A stretch of 64,000 nucleotides of DNA from an uncultured Nostoc sp. GTDB lineage: Bacteria > Cyanobacteriota > Cyanobacteriia > Cyanobacteriales > Nostocaceae. The position numbers were made by a program, and so were the translations under genes. The DNA is taken from positions 1-64,000 of the forward strand of contig NZ_CALMFY010000005.1 in assembly GCF_937863485.1 (NCBI RefSeq), given 5' to 3'. Each line of letters opens with the position of its first letter. Positions within the stretch are counted from its first letter, which is position 1. Below, in pieces: positions 1 through 10,000 of this stretch. Below the pieces are notes generated by a model. That model saw only the letters and a program-made list of their open reading frames with translations. It was not told the origin of the DNA and ran no database searches.

Positions 1-1
1 T

Positions 2-532
2 GATGCCTGGGCTTGTGTTGTCGATGGTCGCCGTAGCCTATTGCTAGTAGCCGATGGTTTAGGACATGGACCTGCGGCTGCCACTGCTGCTTCACAAGCC
101 GTGAGAATCTTTCAAGACGATCATCATCGTTCTCCTGGTGCAATCCTGGAAGCTGCCCACACAGCCTTGCGAAGTACACGAGGAGCAGTACTCGCCATTG
201 CCGAAATAGACTTTGAACAACAGTCTGTCTGCTTTGCCGGAATTGGCAATATCGCTGCCAGCATTTTCTCGTTTACTGAGCACCACAATCTGCTGTCTCA
301 TAACGGCACGGTCGGGCATGAAATCCGCAAAATTCAAGAGTTTAGCTACCCTTGGTATTCCAACGGACTTTTAATTATGCATTCTGACGGATTAGGCACT
401 AAGTGGCAGCTTGATCGCTATCCAGGCTTGAGTCAAAAACATCCTAGTTTGATTGCAGGTGTGCTATACCGGGACTTTAACCGAGAACGGGACGATGTGA
501 CGGTGTTAGTGGTCAAAGGAATGGGCAGATGA
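2..532 (+). CDS. SpoIIE/RsbX-type serine phosphatase, 5' truncated by the window edge
   Basis: The open frame runs from the first bases of the window (DAWACVVDGRRSLLLVADG) to a TGA, so only the C-terminal part is present. The ORF-track start at 41 is an internal TTG. The segment VADGLGHGPAAA carries the metal-binding Asp-Gly of PP2C/SpoIIE phosphatases. The later stretches FAGIGNIAA, MHSDGL and RDDVTVLVV match the conserved blocks of RsbX-like proteins. In the family these enzymes dephosphorylate STAS-domain proteins of stressosome-type switches. The stop overlaps the next start (ATGA), so it is translationally coupled to an RsbT-like kinase gene. That supports an RsbX role over a general phosphatase. 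The upstream part of the cluster lies outside the window. Confidence 0.85.
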   Translation, partial: DAWACVVDGRRSLLLVADGLGHGPAAATAASQAVRIFQDDHHRSPGAILEAAHTALRSTRGAVLAIAEIDFEQQSVCFAGIGNIAASIFSFTEHHNLLSHNGTVGHEIRKIQEFSYPWYSNGLLIMHSDGLGTKWQLDRYPGLSQKHPSLIAGVLYRDFNRERDDVTVLVVKGMGR

Positions 533-2679
533 CAATCGTTTTCACGATCGAAATCCACTATGAACAGGATGTTGTGCAAGCTCGGCAACGAACTCGCGAG
601 ATCGCCGAGCAGTTGGGCTTGGATACTCAAGATCAGGCACGATTGGCAACGGCAGTTTCAGAAATTGCCCGCAACGCGTTTCAGTATGCCAAAGGCGGAA
701 GGGTTGAATTTTGTGTGGAAAGAGAGCCTCAGGCGTTTCTGATTCGGATTCAAGATTGGGGTGGGGGCATTCCTGATCTGGCAGACGTTTTGGCAGGACG
801 CTACACCTCTGGCACAGGAATGGGTCTCGGCATCGTGGGCACCCGCAGACTGATGGATTTCTTTGAGATTGAATCGCTGCCGGGACAGGGAACAACGGTG
901 GTGATGAGCAAAAGGTTGTCGAAGCGCACACCTACTTTCACCGATTCGCAATTGCAGCAGATTCGAGAAACCGTGATCGGGCGATCGCCCCAGAATCCCT
1001 ATGAAGAAATCCAGCGACAAAACCAGGAGTTACTGCGGGCAATGGCAGAGCTACGGAAGCGCGAGGAAGAACTGACCCATCTAAACCGGGAACTGGAAGA
1101 TACCAATCGCGGTGTGATTGCCCTCTATGCAGAACTGGATGAGAAGGCAAGTTCTTTGCAACAGGCAAACGAGCTAAAAACCCGTTTTCTCTCGAACATG
1201 AGCCACGAGTTTCGCACGCCCCTGAACTCGATTTTGTCGCTCTCTCGGATCTTGCTGGCCCGGATGGATGGCGATTTGACTACCGAGCAAGAAAAGCAGG
1301 TGATATTTATCCAAAAGGCGGCGAGCGGATTATCAGAATTAGTCAATGATTTGCTGGATTTGGCAAAGGTGGAAGCTGGAAAAATTGAAGTGCGTCCCAG
1401 TTCCTTTGAAGTCAGCGACTTGTTTGCCACGCTGCGAGGAATGCTGCGCCCATTATTGGTTCAAGGCTCCTCTGTCGCCCTGATTGTGGAGGAACCCGAT
1501 ACCATACCTCCGCTCTATACCGATGAGGGCAAAGTCGCTCAAATTCTGAGAAACTTTGTCTCGAATGCGCTCAAATTTACCGAGCAGGGAGAGGTGCGCG
1601 TCAGTGCGATGCAAATAGGTTATACTGTAATCTTCTCCGTATTAGATACGGGCATCGGCATTGCTCCAGCCGATCAAGAGCGCATTTTTGAGGATTTTGT
1701 GCAAATTGAGTCCCCTTTGCAAAAGCAGGTGAAGGGAACCGGGTTAGGACTGCCGTTATCGCGCAAGCTGGCACAGCTACTGGGCGGCAGCGTTTCGCTT
1801 ACAAGTGATCTGGGTCAAGGCTCCACCTTTACGGTATCAATTCCGATCGCCTACCCACATGCGACTGAATTTCCCACTCTACTGCAACCCATCACATCAC
1901 TTGAGCCAACTCGCCTGCCGATTCTGGTGGTTGAAGATCATCCAGAAACACTATTTATTTACGAAAAGCACCTTCAGGAGTCAACCTATCAATTAATTGC
2001 GACCCGCACCTTAGCCCAGGCAAGGCTTGCCTTACAACAACTTCGACCGGCGGCGATTATGCTAGATATTATGCTAGAAGGAGAAAACGGCTGGACGTTC
2101 TTGCGAGAAATCAAAGGAGATGAAAGAACTCGCACCATCCCTGTACTGATTATTACCATCATTGATAACGAGAAGCAAGCATTGGCGCTAGGAGCTAACG
2201 GCTTTCTAATTAAGCCTGTGGACAAATTGCCGCTGTTGAATAAACTCAATGTGCTAATTAATCAGAATAGACCTCAAAAAATTTTATTAATTGACGATGA
2301 CCCCGCTTATCGCTATCTTATAAAAAAACTGTTGGCAAATACACCGTTGAGTATTTTAGAAGCCGCGAACGGGCAAGAAGGATTAAATTTGGCACAATGC
2401 CAGCAGCCAAGTGTGATCGTGCTTGACTTGGAGATGCCAGAGATCAGCGGGTTTGATGTACTCAAGCAGCTTAAAAACAATTCCGTCACTCAGTCGATTC
2501 CTGTGATCATCCACTCATCTGTCCAACTGGATGCAGAAGTGCAGAAGCGTTTAGCTGAACAAAGCATCGCCATTCTTTCTAAAGAAACAGGCTCTCAAAC
2601 GGCGGCGATTGCCCAACTCCAAGATGCGCTCGTCAAAGCCGGACTAGTTCTGGGTGCTTGGGAGGAAAGCAATGTCTGA
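529..2679 (+). CDS. RsbT-like ATPase fused to a hybrid histidine kinase with two receiver domains
   Basis: The first ~130 residues look like RsbT/anti-sigma-type ATPases (ATAVSEIARNAFQYA, SGTGMGLGIVGTRRL). A coiled coil follows (~160-215), then a HisKA domain with the phospho-acceptor His in MSHEFRTPLN (~226). The HATPase_c domain (~330-445) has NALKF, DTGIGI and GTGLGLPLS. Two receiver domains follow: one near 467-580 (VVEDHPE, MLDIML) and one near 590-705 (LIDDDPA, VLDLEMPEISG). The start overlaps the upstream phosphatase by four bases and the end overlaps the next kinase by eight, so the three genes form one operon. I infer that it passes a stressosome-type signal into a phosphorelay. It is probably cytoplasmic, since no membrane segment is visible. 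Confidence 0.9.
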   Translation: MTIVFTIEIHYEQDVVQARQRTREIAEQLGLDTQDQARLATAVSEIARNAFQYAKGGRVEFCVEREPQAFLIRIQDWGGGIPDLADVLAGRYTSGTGMGLGIVGTRRLMDFFEIESLPGQGTTVVMSKRLSKRTPTFTDSQLQQIRETVIGRSPQNPYEEIQRQNQELLRAMAELRKREEELTHLNRELEDTNRGVIALYAELDEKASSLQQANELKTRFLSNMSHEFRTPLNSILSLSRILLARMDGDLTTEQEKQVIFIQKAASGLSELVNDLLDLAKVEAGKIEVRPSSFEVSDLFATLRGMLRPLLVQGSSVALIVEEPDTIPPLYTDEGKVAQILRNFVSNALKFTEQGEVRVSAMQIGYTVIFSVLDTGIGIAPADQERIFEDFVQIESPLQKQVKGTGLGLPLSRKLAQLLGGSVSLTSDLGQGSTFTVSIPIAYPHATEFPTLLQPITSLEPTRLPILVVEDHPETLFIYEKHLQESTYQLIATRTLAQARLALQQLRPAAIMLDIMLEGENGWTFLREIKGDERTRTIPVLIITIIDNEKQALALGANGFLIKPVDKLPLLNKLNVLINQNRPQKILLIDDDPAYRYLIKKLLANTPLSILEAANGQEGLNLAQCQQPSVIVLDLEMPEISGFDVLKQLKNNSVTQSIPVIIHSSVQLDAEVQKRLAEQSIAILSKETGSQTAAIAQLQDALVKAGLVLGAWEESNV

Positions 2680-4678
2680 GTCACAGGTGACGATTCTGCA
2701 TGTTGATGATAATGAAGCCAACCGTTACATTGTGTCCCGTATTTTGCAAAATGCAGGCTTTACGGTCGTGGAGGCAGCAACTGGAGCAACAGGATTAGAG
2801 GCAGTTGGTGAGCATCAGCCTGCTCTGGTGATTTTGGATGTCCAACTACCAGATATCAGCGGCTTTGAAGTCTGTCGTCAAATTAAGGCAAACCCCAAAA
2901 CGGCTTTTATTCCCGTACTACACCTTTCTGCAAGTTTTGTCCAAAGCCAGGATAAAGCAGAAGGTTTAGACAGTGGTGCCGATGCCTATCTAGCACAACC
3001 AGTTGAACCCATTGAACTGCTTGCCACGGTGCGATCGCTGCTGCGAATTCGGCAGGCGGAGGAAGCTGCTCTCTCCTCAGCACGAGAGTGGCAAACGACC
3101 TTTGACTCGATCAACAACGGCGTATGTCTGGTAGACCGAGAAGGTATAATTCTGCGCTGTAATCGAGCGATAATGCAGATTTTTTGCAAGCCCTCCCACG
3201 AAATTTTAGGTTGTGCTCACCATGAGTTGATGGACGCAGAATTGGGAATGGGCGACGGCACGTGTTTTCACCGTGCTAAAGAAACTCATCAACGGCAAAT
3301 TCTAGAATTTCAGTTCAAAGGACAGTGGTTTGCCAAAACCATCGACCCGGTATTTGATCAGCAGGGGACTCTCACAGGCGCCGTTTTCATCCTGTCAAAT
3401 ATTACGGAGCGCAAACAAGCAGAAACCTTACTGCAAGATCAGAATGATCGCCTCAATCATCTGATGATTTCCTTGCAAGAACAAACTGAACAAGCACAGC
3501 AAGCCAACCGAATCAAAGATGAGTTTCTAGCAGTGCTGTCTCATGAATTGCGATCGCCCCTGAATCCAATCCTGGGTTGGGCAAGAATTCTGCAAACGAG
3601 CCAGCAGGACGCAGCCAAAACTCAGTACGCGCTCGAAACGATCGAACGCAATGCCAAACTACAAGCACAACTAATCGAGGATCTGCTCGATGTATCGCGT
3701 ATTCTCCAAGGCAAATTGAGTTTGAATACACTGCCAATTGGTTTAACGTTCACCATCAAAGCTGCCCTTGAAACCGTGCGGCTTGCGGCTGAAGCTAAAT
3801 CTATTCAAATTGAATCAATATTTGAATCGAACATTGCCCAAGTGTTGGGTGATTCCGGTCGCCTGCAACAGGTTGTTTGGAATTTACTTTCTAACGCGAT
3901 TAAATTTACCCCACACGGTGGTCGAGTAAAGGTGCAGTTAAAAAGGATCAACGATGAAGGTGAAGAAATGAATGAAGTAGATACTCATCCTTTGGAATAT
4001 GCTCAAATCATTGTCAGCGACACTGGCAAGGGTATCTCTGGTGACTTTCTGCCCTACGTCTTTGACTACTTCCGCCAAGCCGATGGGACAACGACCCGAA
4101 GATTTGGGGGGTTGGGGTTGGGGTTAGCGATCGTGCGTCATTTGGTTGAACTGCACGGAGGAACCGTTCAGGCGGCGAGTCCTGGAGAAGGACAAGGAGC
4201 AACATTTACAGTTAAGCTTCCATTCATCGCTGCGGTAAAACTGAATCCAGATAATACTGAGTTTGATAATCGCTCAGACTTCAATCTAAATAAATTGCAA
4301 GCGCTGCTTGTAGATGATGACAGAGATTCGCGGGAGTTTATCGCCTTCGTGCTAGAACAGTATGGGGCGCAAGTGACTGAAGCGGACTCAGCACATGATG
4401 CTCTGAGCAGTTTAAGGCAAGCAAAATTTGATTTGCTAATTAGTGATATTGGTATGCCTGATATGGATGGCTACACACTAATTCGTCAAATTAGAAAGCA
4501 GTCGCCTGACCAAGGCGGGGAAATTCCGGCGATCGCCCTTACTGCTTATGCTGGAGAAATTGATCAACAACTTGCACTAGCTGCCGGATTTCAACGCCAT
4601 ATTTCCAAACCAATTGAACCAGAGCTACTAATAGAGGCTATTTTGGCTATATTAGGCATTAAACCAAGATTTGTCTAA
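2672..4678 (+). CDS. Hybrid sensor histidine kinase: REC-PAS-HisKA-HATPase-REC
   Basis: I chose the ATG at 2672 because GGAGGAAAGC lies just before it and the protein then begins at the receiver strand (VTILHVDDNEANR). The ORF-track GTG at 2654 lies inside the previous gene. An N-terminal receiver (VILDVQLPDISGFEVC) is followed by a PAS domain (~140-250) and a helical linker. The HisKA motif is LSHELRSPLNPILGWA, with His near 291. The HATPase_c domain has NLLSNAIKF, DTGKGI and GLGLGLAIV, and the C-terminal receiver has LLISDIGMPDMDGY. The HisKA-HATPase-REC part closely resembles that of the 1700-residue kinase at 7-12 kb, so the two are paralogues. It is the last gene of the operon; its N-terminal receiver may take phosphate from the preceding kinase (inference). 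Confidence 0.9.
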   Translation: MSESQVTILHVDDNEANRYIVSRILQNAGFTVVEAATGATGLEAVGEHQPALVILDVQLPDISGFEVCRQIKANPKTAFIPVLHLSASFVQSQDKAEGLDSGADAYLAQPVEPIELLATVRSLLRIRQAEEAALSSAREWQTTFDSINNGVCLVDREGIILRCNRAIMQIFCKPSHEILGCAHHELMDAELGMGDGTCFHRAKETHQRQILEFQFKGQWFAKTIDPVFDQQGTLTGAVFILSNITERKQAETLLQDQNDRLNHLMISLQEQTEQAQQANRIKDEFLAVLSHELRSPLNPILGWARILQTSQQDAAKTQYALETIERNAKLQAQLIEDLLDVSRILQGKLSLNTLPIGLTFTIKAALETVRLAAEAKSIQIESIFESNIAQVLGDSGRLQQVVWNLLSNAIKFTPHGGRVKVQLKRINDEGEEMNEVDTHPLEYAQIIVSDTGKGISGDFLPYVFDYFRQADGTTTRRFGGLGLGLAIVRHLVELHGGTVQAASPGEGQGATFTVKLPFIAAVKLNPDNTEFDNRSDFNLNKLQALLVDDDRDSREFIAFVLEQYGAQVTEADSAHDALSSLRQAKFDLLISDIGMPDMDGYTLIRQIRKQSPDQGGEIPAIALTAYAGEIDQQLALAAGFQRHISKPIEPELLIEAILAILGIKPRFV

Positions 4679-5678
4679 TTTACTGCAAGATGGTCTAAAA
4701 AGTCATAATATATCTAAACTCCAGTAATTTTTAAATAAAATTGACATCAGAGGGCAAATATTGAGGATGTATCGCTATAAAAACCTGAGTATTTATTAAA
4801 TTTATTTACAGTTTTTACGGCTTTTAACTCAATACGGTTCACTTAAGAAAATTGTAGGTTGGGTAGAAGGAAGTGAAACCCAACAAAGTCACGGAAGTGT
4901 TGGGTTACCCTGCGGGAAGCCCCTTTGGGTCTACGTTCCTCAAACGCCACTTGCTTCTCCTGTCGGAGACGCTGCGCGTAGCTTGCTTCCCCGTAGGGGT
5001 ACAAGTCGGGAAACCGCAGACGCTCTCTACGAGACGCTGCGCGAACGCAGGCTCGCTACCGCTGCGCTATGCGCGGCATCGTCTCCCCTTCTCCCAAAGG
5101 GAGAGGCTAGCGCCAAGGGAGAAGGGCGCAGTGGCTCCCCAACCTACGCAGAAGTTGAGTTTTAGGCTTAACTGAACTGTATTGGCTTTTAACTCCCAGT
5201 TGCCTGAAGTCACTAGCTCCAGCCGAATAGTATGACCGCTATTAGCAAACGCTTTGGAGATTCCCAACTGCCTAGAACGCTTCAGAATGTCACAGTCTTA
5301 AACCCTTTAATTGACGAGAAATGTAAAATTGGAAACACCCTAAGCCAAGGTTTAAGTAAATTAAAGAATTGATATCACTTCTAGAAATAGCCTTTTGTAG
5401 CATTCATACTAATCGTCAACAAATTTTATAGTTTCGGCAGGCTCTTTTGCCTAAAACCTATATCAGCAAGGGGTTTGCGACATTTAACTCTATTATTATC
5501 TCATGAGACTGATGAAAAAGCGTTAACTCTCCTTTCATCCGCCACTTCCCACTTCCGAGAGATAATCTCAGTAGGCGTTATCTTAAAAAATAGTGCGTGG
5601 GCGTAATTACATATCCAGCCCAGTTTGCCGAATTCAGCACAAACTCACGACAAGTAGTAGCTTGCAAGGTTGCTTTTG
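4679..5678. other. Intergenic, repeat-rich
   Basis: About 1 kb without a convincing gene. Bases ~4860-5165 are a GC-rich patchwork (GACGCTGCGCG, GGCATCGTCTCCCC, TCTCCCAAAGGGAGAG) of the dispersed type seen in Nostoc. The same GCTGCGCTATGCGCGG-ATCGTCTCC block recurs near 55797-55843. The ORFs at 4873, 4983 and 5067 are translations of this repeat on both strands. The remainder is AT-rich with nothing recognisable. Confidence 0.7.
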
Positions 5679-6266
5679 ATGTATAGCACAAAATTTCTTT
5701 TTTTACATAAACAAATTACTGGCTGGCGAAGGTTGCTGTCCAAATGCTTGTTGTTGTTTGCAAGTCTTTTCATTATAAGTATGCAACCTGCATATGCTAG
5801 TCTCAATAATGATTTATATGATGGCAACATCTTTGTCGTTTATGCTGGCAATGGTTCATTGGTTCCTCCCAGACAGACACTTGCACAGACTTTAGCGGAA
5901 CATAAACCCATATTTTTGGCCTTTTATGTGGATGACAGCAGCGATTCCAAAAGATATGCTATTTCCATTTCACGGGTACAGGAATTCTATGGTCGGGTAG
6001 CAGAGATTATGCCTATTAATGTAGATAGTATCCCACCTAAACAGACCTACGACCCTACAGAACCTGGATATTACTATTCTGGGACTGTTCCTCAAGTCTT
6101 GGTGTTTAATAAATCAGGTCAAGTAGTTTTGAATAAAAAGGGTCAAGTACCTTTTGAAGACATAGACGATGAATTTCGCAAAATATTTGATTTGTTACCA
6201 CGCATGGAAACAGCACAGCTAAAGCGGCGAGCTTTCAATGAGTTCAGTAGTGAGTTAGCTAGGTAA
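5679..6266 (+). CDS. Thioredoxin-fold protein, thylakoid photosystem I accumulation factor family
   Basis: The protein has about 195 residues. A basic N-terminus and hydrophobic helix (LLLFASLFIISMQPAYA) end in an AYA-like signal cleavage site or anchor. The mature part (DGNIFVVYAGNGSLVPPR, FLAFYVDDSSDSKRYA, TVPQVLVFNKSGQVV) matches cyanobacterial proteins annotated as thylakoid membrane photosystem I accumulation factor; that name is from memory. The fold looks thioredoxin-like, but the usual CxxC position reads DSSDSK, so it cannot act as a disulfide oxidoreductase. A lumenal or thylakoid-membrane location is inferred from the signal. The ATG at 5679 is preferred to the upstream TTG at 5670; neither has a clear ribosome binding site. 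Confidence 0.7.
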   Translation: MYSTKFLFLHKQITGWRRLLSKCLLLFASLFIISMQPAYASLNNDLYDGNIFVVYAGNGSLVPPRQTLAQTLAEHKPIFLAFYVDDSSDSKRYAISISRVQEFYGRVAEIMPINVDSIPPKQTYDPTEPGYYYSGTVPQVLVFNKSGQVVLNKKGQVPFEDIDDEFRKIFDLLPRMETAQLKRRAFNEFSSELAR

Positions 6267-6406
6267 CTTATGGGGTAGACCAAATAGGTCTGCCTTAACT
6301 TTTGGTGCTTATTACTACATTTATGCTGATGTAAAAGCATAATATTAGAATATCTGTGTTAACCATTTAGGAAGTTAATCTATAGTCCCGTATAAAGTGT
6401 ATTCTG

Positions 6407-7015
6407 ATGTCAAAGGTTTACACCACCCAGGAGCTAATTCAAATTTTGGCAGCCGAACGCCAAGCTTGCCTCAACGGAAAACGCCTAAAATTAGAAATCA
6501 CAGTCTCTGGCAATCCTGTAATTGACCAGTTTATCAGAACTGATGGGCTGCAACAATTCACAGCCTATCAAGATTTCAAAGCTGCAATTCACGAGTATCA
6601 AAAAGAAAATCAAGTTTCAGGTATTATCTGGCGGGAGGTAACAGTCAAAGGTAAAAATTTGAACTATCCCCAAGTAAATACTGAGCTAATAGCCCTCACC
6701 AGTGACTTAGAGATATTAAAAGCTGCTAAAAATTCTATCGTAGAATTTTGGCATGAAGTCTCTATGGGGATGGATTTATACTTGAGTTTCAATAATAGTA
6801 AACAATACCAACAAATTCTCACATTTGATGTAGAGAGAATTGTTCAAAGAACAGAATGGGCAAGTTTGTGCAAGTGGGAAAACTCTAACTTTTTGGAAAT
6901 GATTTTGCAGCTAGGATGGGGTAAACCAGAAGAAGCTTATTATAAACGAGGAAGACCGCGATCGGGTAGTGAATATATTCATGCAGTCAATCCTGGTAAT
7001 CGCCCCATTGGTTGA
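6407..7015 (+). CDS. Conserved hypothetical protein, 202 aa
   Basis: I do not recognise a named family. The protein starts MSKVYTTQELIQILAAERQ, is soluble with mixed helix and strand, and ends in a basic, Gly-rich segment (YYKRGRPRSGSEYIHAVNPGNRPIG). There is no signal peptide, membrane helix or catalytic motif. The reading frame is continuous with normal codon use, and the ORF spans the space between two well-supported genes, so it is likely real. It is convergent with the large kinase downstream (23-bp gap), so the two may share a termination region. Confidence 0.6.
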   Translation: MSKVYTTQELIQILAAERQACLNGKRLKLEITVSGNPVIDQFIRTDGLQQFTAYQDFKAAIHEYQKENQVSGIIWREVTVKGKNLNYPQVNTELIALTSDLEILKAAKNSIVEFWHEVSMGMDLYLSFNNSKQYQQILTFDVERIVQRTEWASLCKWENSNFLEMILQLGWGKPEEAYYKRGRPRSGSEYIHAVNPGNRPIG

Positions 7016-7038
7016 TCAAACCTTTCCCCTTGTCTCCT

Positions 7039-10000
7039 TCAAGGTTGATTTTGCCCGATGAGACTGACGATCGCTGTAGCTAAATCCCCTACTTCGACAG
7101 GTTTAGGTAGGTGTTTTTGAAACCCTGCTGCCATTGCTTGGTTGTAGTTAATTTCTCCAGCATAAGCAGTCAAAGCGATCGCAGGAATTTGCCCCCCTAG
7201 CTCTGGCGGTAATTTTCTCACCTCGCGCAGTAACATATAACCATCCATCAAGGGCATTCCAATATCACTTAACAGGATATCTGGCTTTGATTGGGCTAAT
7301 GTTTCCAGCGCTTGGGCGGCTGATTCAACTGCTGTTACAGTTGCTCCATATTGTTCTAGCGCAAAGCTAAAAAACTCTCGCACATCAGCTTGATCGTCCA
7401 CCAGCAGGATTTGCACTCCAGCAAGTAATGTGTCCTCAGTACTGAGTTCTGGTTGAGAAGCCTCAGTACTGCTGACTCGCAACTCAGAATTTTTGAGTAA
7501 AGGCAGCCTGATTGTAAAGGTAGCCCCTTGTCCTTCTCCCAGACTCTCTGCCTGAACTGTACCACCGTGAAGTTCTACTATGTGACGCACAATTGCCAGT
7601 CCCAATCCTAGTCCGCCAAATATCCTGGTTGTCTTGGCATCTGCTTGTCGGAAGTAGTCAAATACGTAAGGCAAAAATTCTACGATGATTCCCTTACCTG
7701 TATCAATCACCTGAATTTGAGCATCTGACCCAACTTGCTCTAAACGCACTTCTACTCGTCCTTCTGTGGGTGTGAATTTAACGGCATTGGAGAGGAGATT
7801 CCACATCACTTGTTGCAAGCGATCGCTATCGCCCAGAACTTTGCCGATATCATTACTCAGCACTGTTTGAATTTCAATTGACTTAGCTTCTGCTGCTAAA
7901 CGCACCGTTTCTAGTGCAGCTGCGATCGGCACTCTCAAATCCACTGCATAGAGATTTAGATTGACTTTACCTTGTAAAATCCGCGAAACATCAAGTAAAT
8001 CTCCAATTAATTGGGTTTGTAACTGGGCATTGCGCTCGATTGTTTCCAATGCCCGGATTGTACTGGCTTCGTCAAACTTGCGGGTTCTGAGTAACTTTGC
8101 CCACCCTAAAATAGGATTCAGAGGAGTTCGGAGTTCATGGGAAAGGACAGCGAGGAATTCATCCTTAATTCGGTTGGCTGTCTCGGCTTGTGCCCTTGCA
8201 GTCTTTTCAGCTTCGTAAAGTTGAGCGCGAGCGATCGCTTGGGCACACTGCTGTCCCAATGTCAACATAAATCCCCGGTCTTCTTGATTAAATATTTGGT
8301 CATTGGTAAAGCTTAATCCTAGTCCCCCAATTACTTTGCCTTCTGCTATCAAAGGAATGGAAGCGCAGGCATTATTCCCTGTCAGAGCCACAGCATCTGC
8401 TAAGTTGGGATATTTAGCAATCATGGCTGCTAAATTTTCTAAAAAAATCGGCTGCCTAGTTCTGACTGTTTCCGCTATTTGGTTAGGTGTAGTGATCGGA
8501 AAATTTGTCCAGGCATCTATGAGTGATTGTGGATAGCCAATTGCTTGGACAACTTTTAGGGTAGTACCTCCCTGAGTAAGTAAGACAACAGAACCAGCAG
8601 TGGCTTCCAAGGCAGCAATCCCTTGGTTTACGATCACATCAGCCACCTGTTGGGGAGTTAGCGCTTCCGAGAGGGCAGCAGTTATTCTTTGTAAAAGTAG
8701 CGTGCGATTGACAGACCGTTCAGCTGCCTGTTTTGCCTGTTGAGTTTCCTGGTAGAGTCTGGCGTTGTCGATGGCTGTCGCCGCCCGACGAGCTATATCC
8801 TCTGCTAAAGCCAAGTCTGTCTGTTTGTAGTGCCGACCTGACTCGGCTGTAAAAAAAGAGATTGCTCCAAATAATTGCCCACGGGAACGAACTGGAATCA
8901 CCATTAGAGAATGAATACCCAGACTTCGCAGCAATTGCAGATGTTCATCGTCTTCAGCCATCTGCACAAGATGAGACTGAGATAATTCCGGATAAAAAAC
9001 AGATATTCCCAACTGTAGGCGCTGCACAAGCTGTTTTGCTCTGGTTTGGGGTGGATAACGCCGTTGGATTTCGTTTAAAGTATTTTGTTTTGTGGGATCG
9101 GCAATTGCGATCGCAATTTGTTTACTTGACCAATCTTCCTGGAAAACATCTACAATACACCAGTCAGCTAGGGTAGGAACTGCTAGATTAGCCACACTTT
9201 CCAAAGTGATTTCATAATCCAATGAGGCAGCTAGTAAGGTGCTGGCTTCAACTAAAAAGTTTTGTGTAATTTCAACTCGTTTGCGTTTACTAATATCTTC
9301 AATAATGCCTAATGCATACTTTGGAAGTCCATTAGCATCCCAAACTGCTGATGAAGTTAGGTTTACCCAAACAATGGAACCATCTTTGCGGATGTAGCGC
9401 TTCTCTAAGGAATAATCACTAATTTCTTGTGCCAAAACTCGCCGAGCATTCTCCGAATCAACTTCTAAGTCGTCAGGGTGGGTAATTTCCTGAAAGTTCA
9501 TTTGAATTAACTCTTCATGACTATACCCAGTAATTTCGCACACAGCAGAATTAATTTGCAGAAATCGTCCATCCAATCCTATTAGAGTAATGCCCACAGC
9601 TGCCTGGTTAAACATTGCCCGGAACCTTTCTTCGCTTTCCCGCAAAGCAACTTCTGTTTGCTTTGCTGCTGTCACTTCTGCCAGAATAATTCCAATTCCT
9701 ACCGTTTGGCCGATTGTGTTGTTGACCGGGTAATAGTTGCCCAGCCAGTAGCCGTAACGTTTGGGTTGCCCCCTTGTCTCACCACTAATTTCTACATTCA
9801 GCAGAGGTTCTCCACTATCCAACACCCGCTGTAAGAGTGGCTCCAACTCAGCCGCCATCTTTGGCAACACTTCCCCAAATTTGCGTCCTAGATGTTCTTC
9901 TATGGTCAAACCGTTAATCTCAGCAAAAACTTGATTGATTCGGATATATCGCAGTTCCCGATCCAAAAAGCATACTGCAACAGGAGCAGCTCCTAAGAGC

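Noticed and set aside
4873-5267. ORFs of 60-100 aa on both strands
   Set aside because: They translate GC-rich dispersed repeats and have no start signals or family resemblance.
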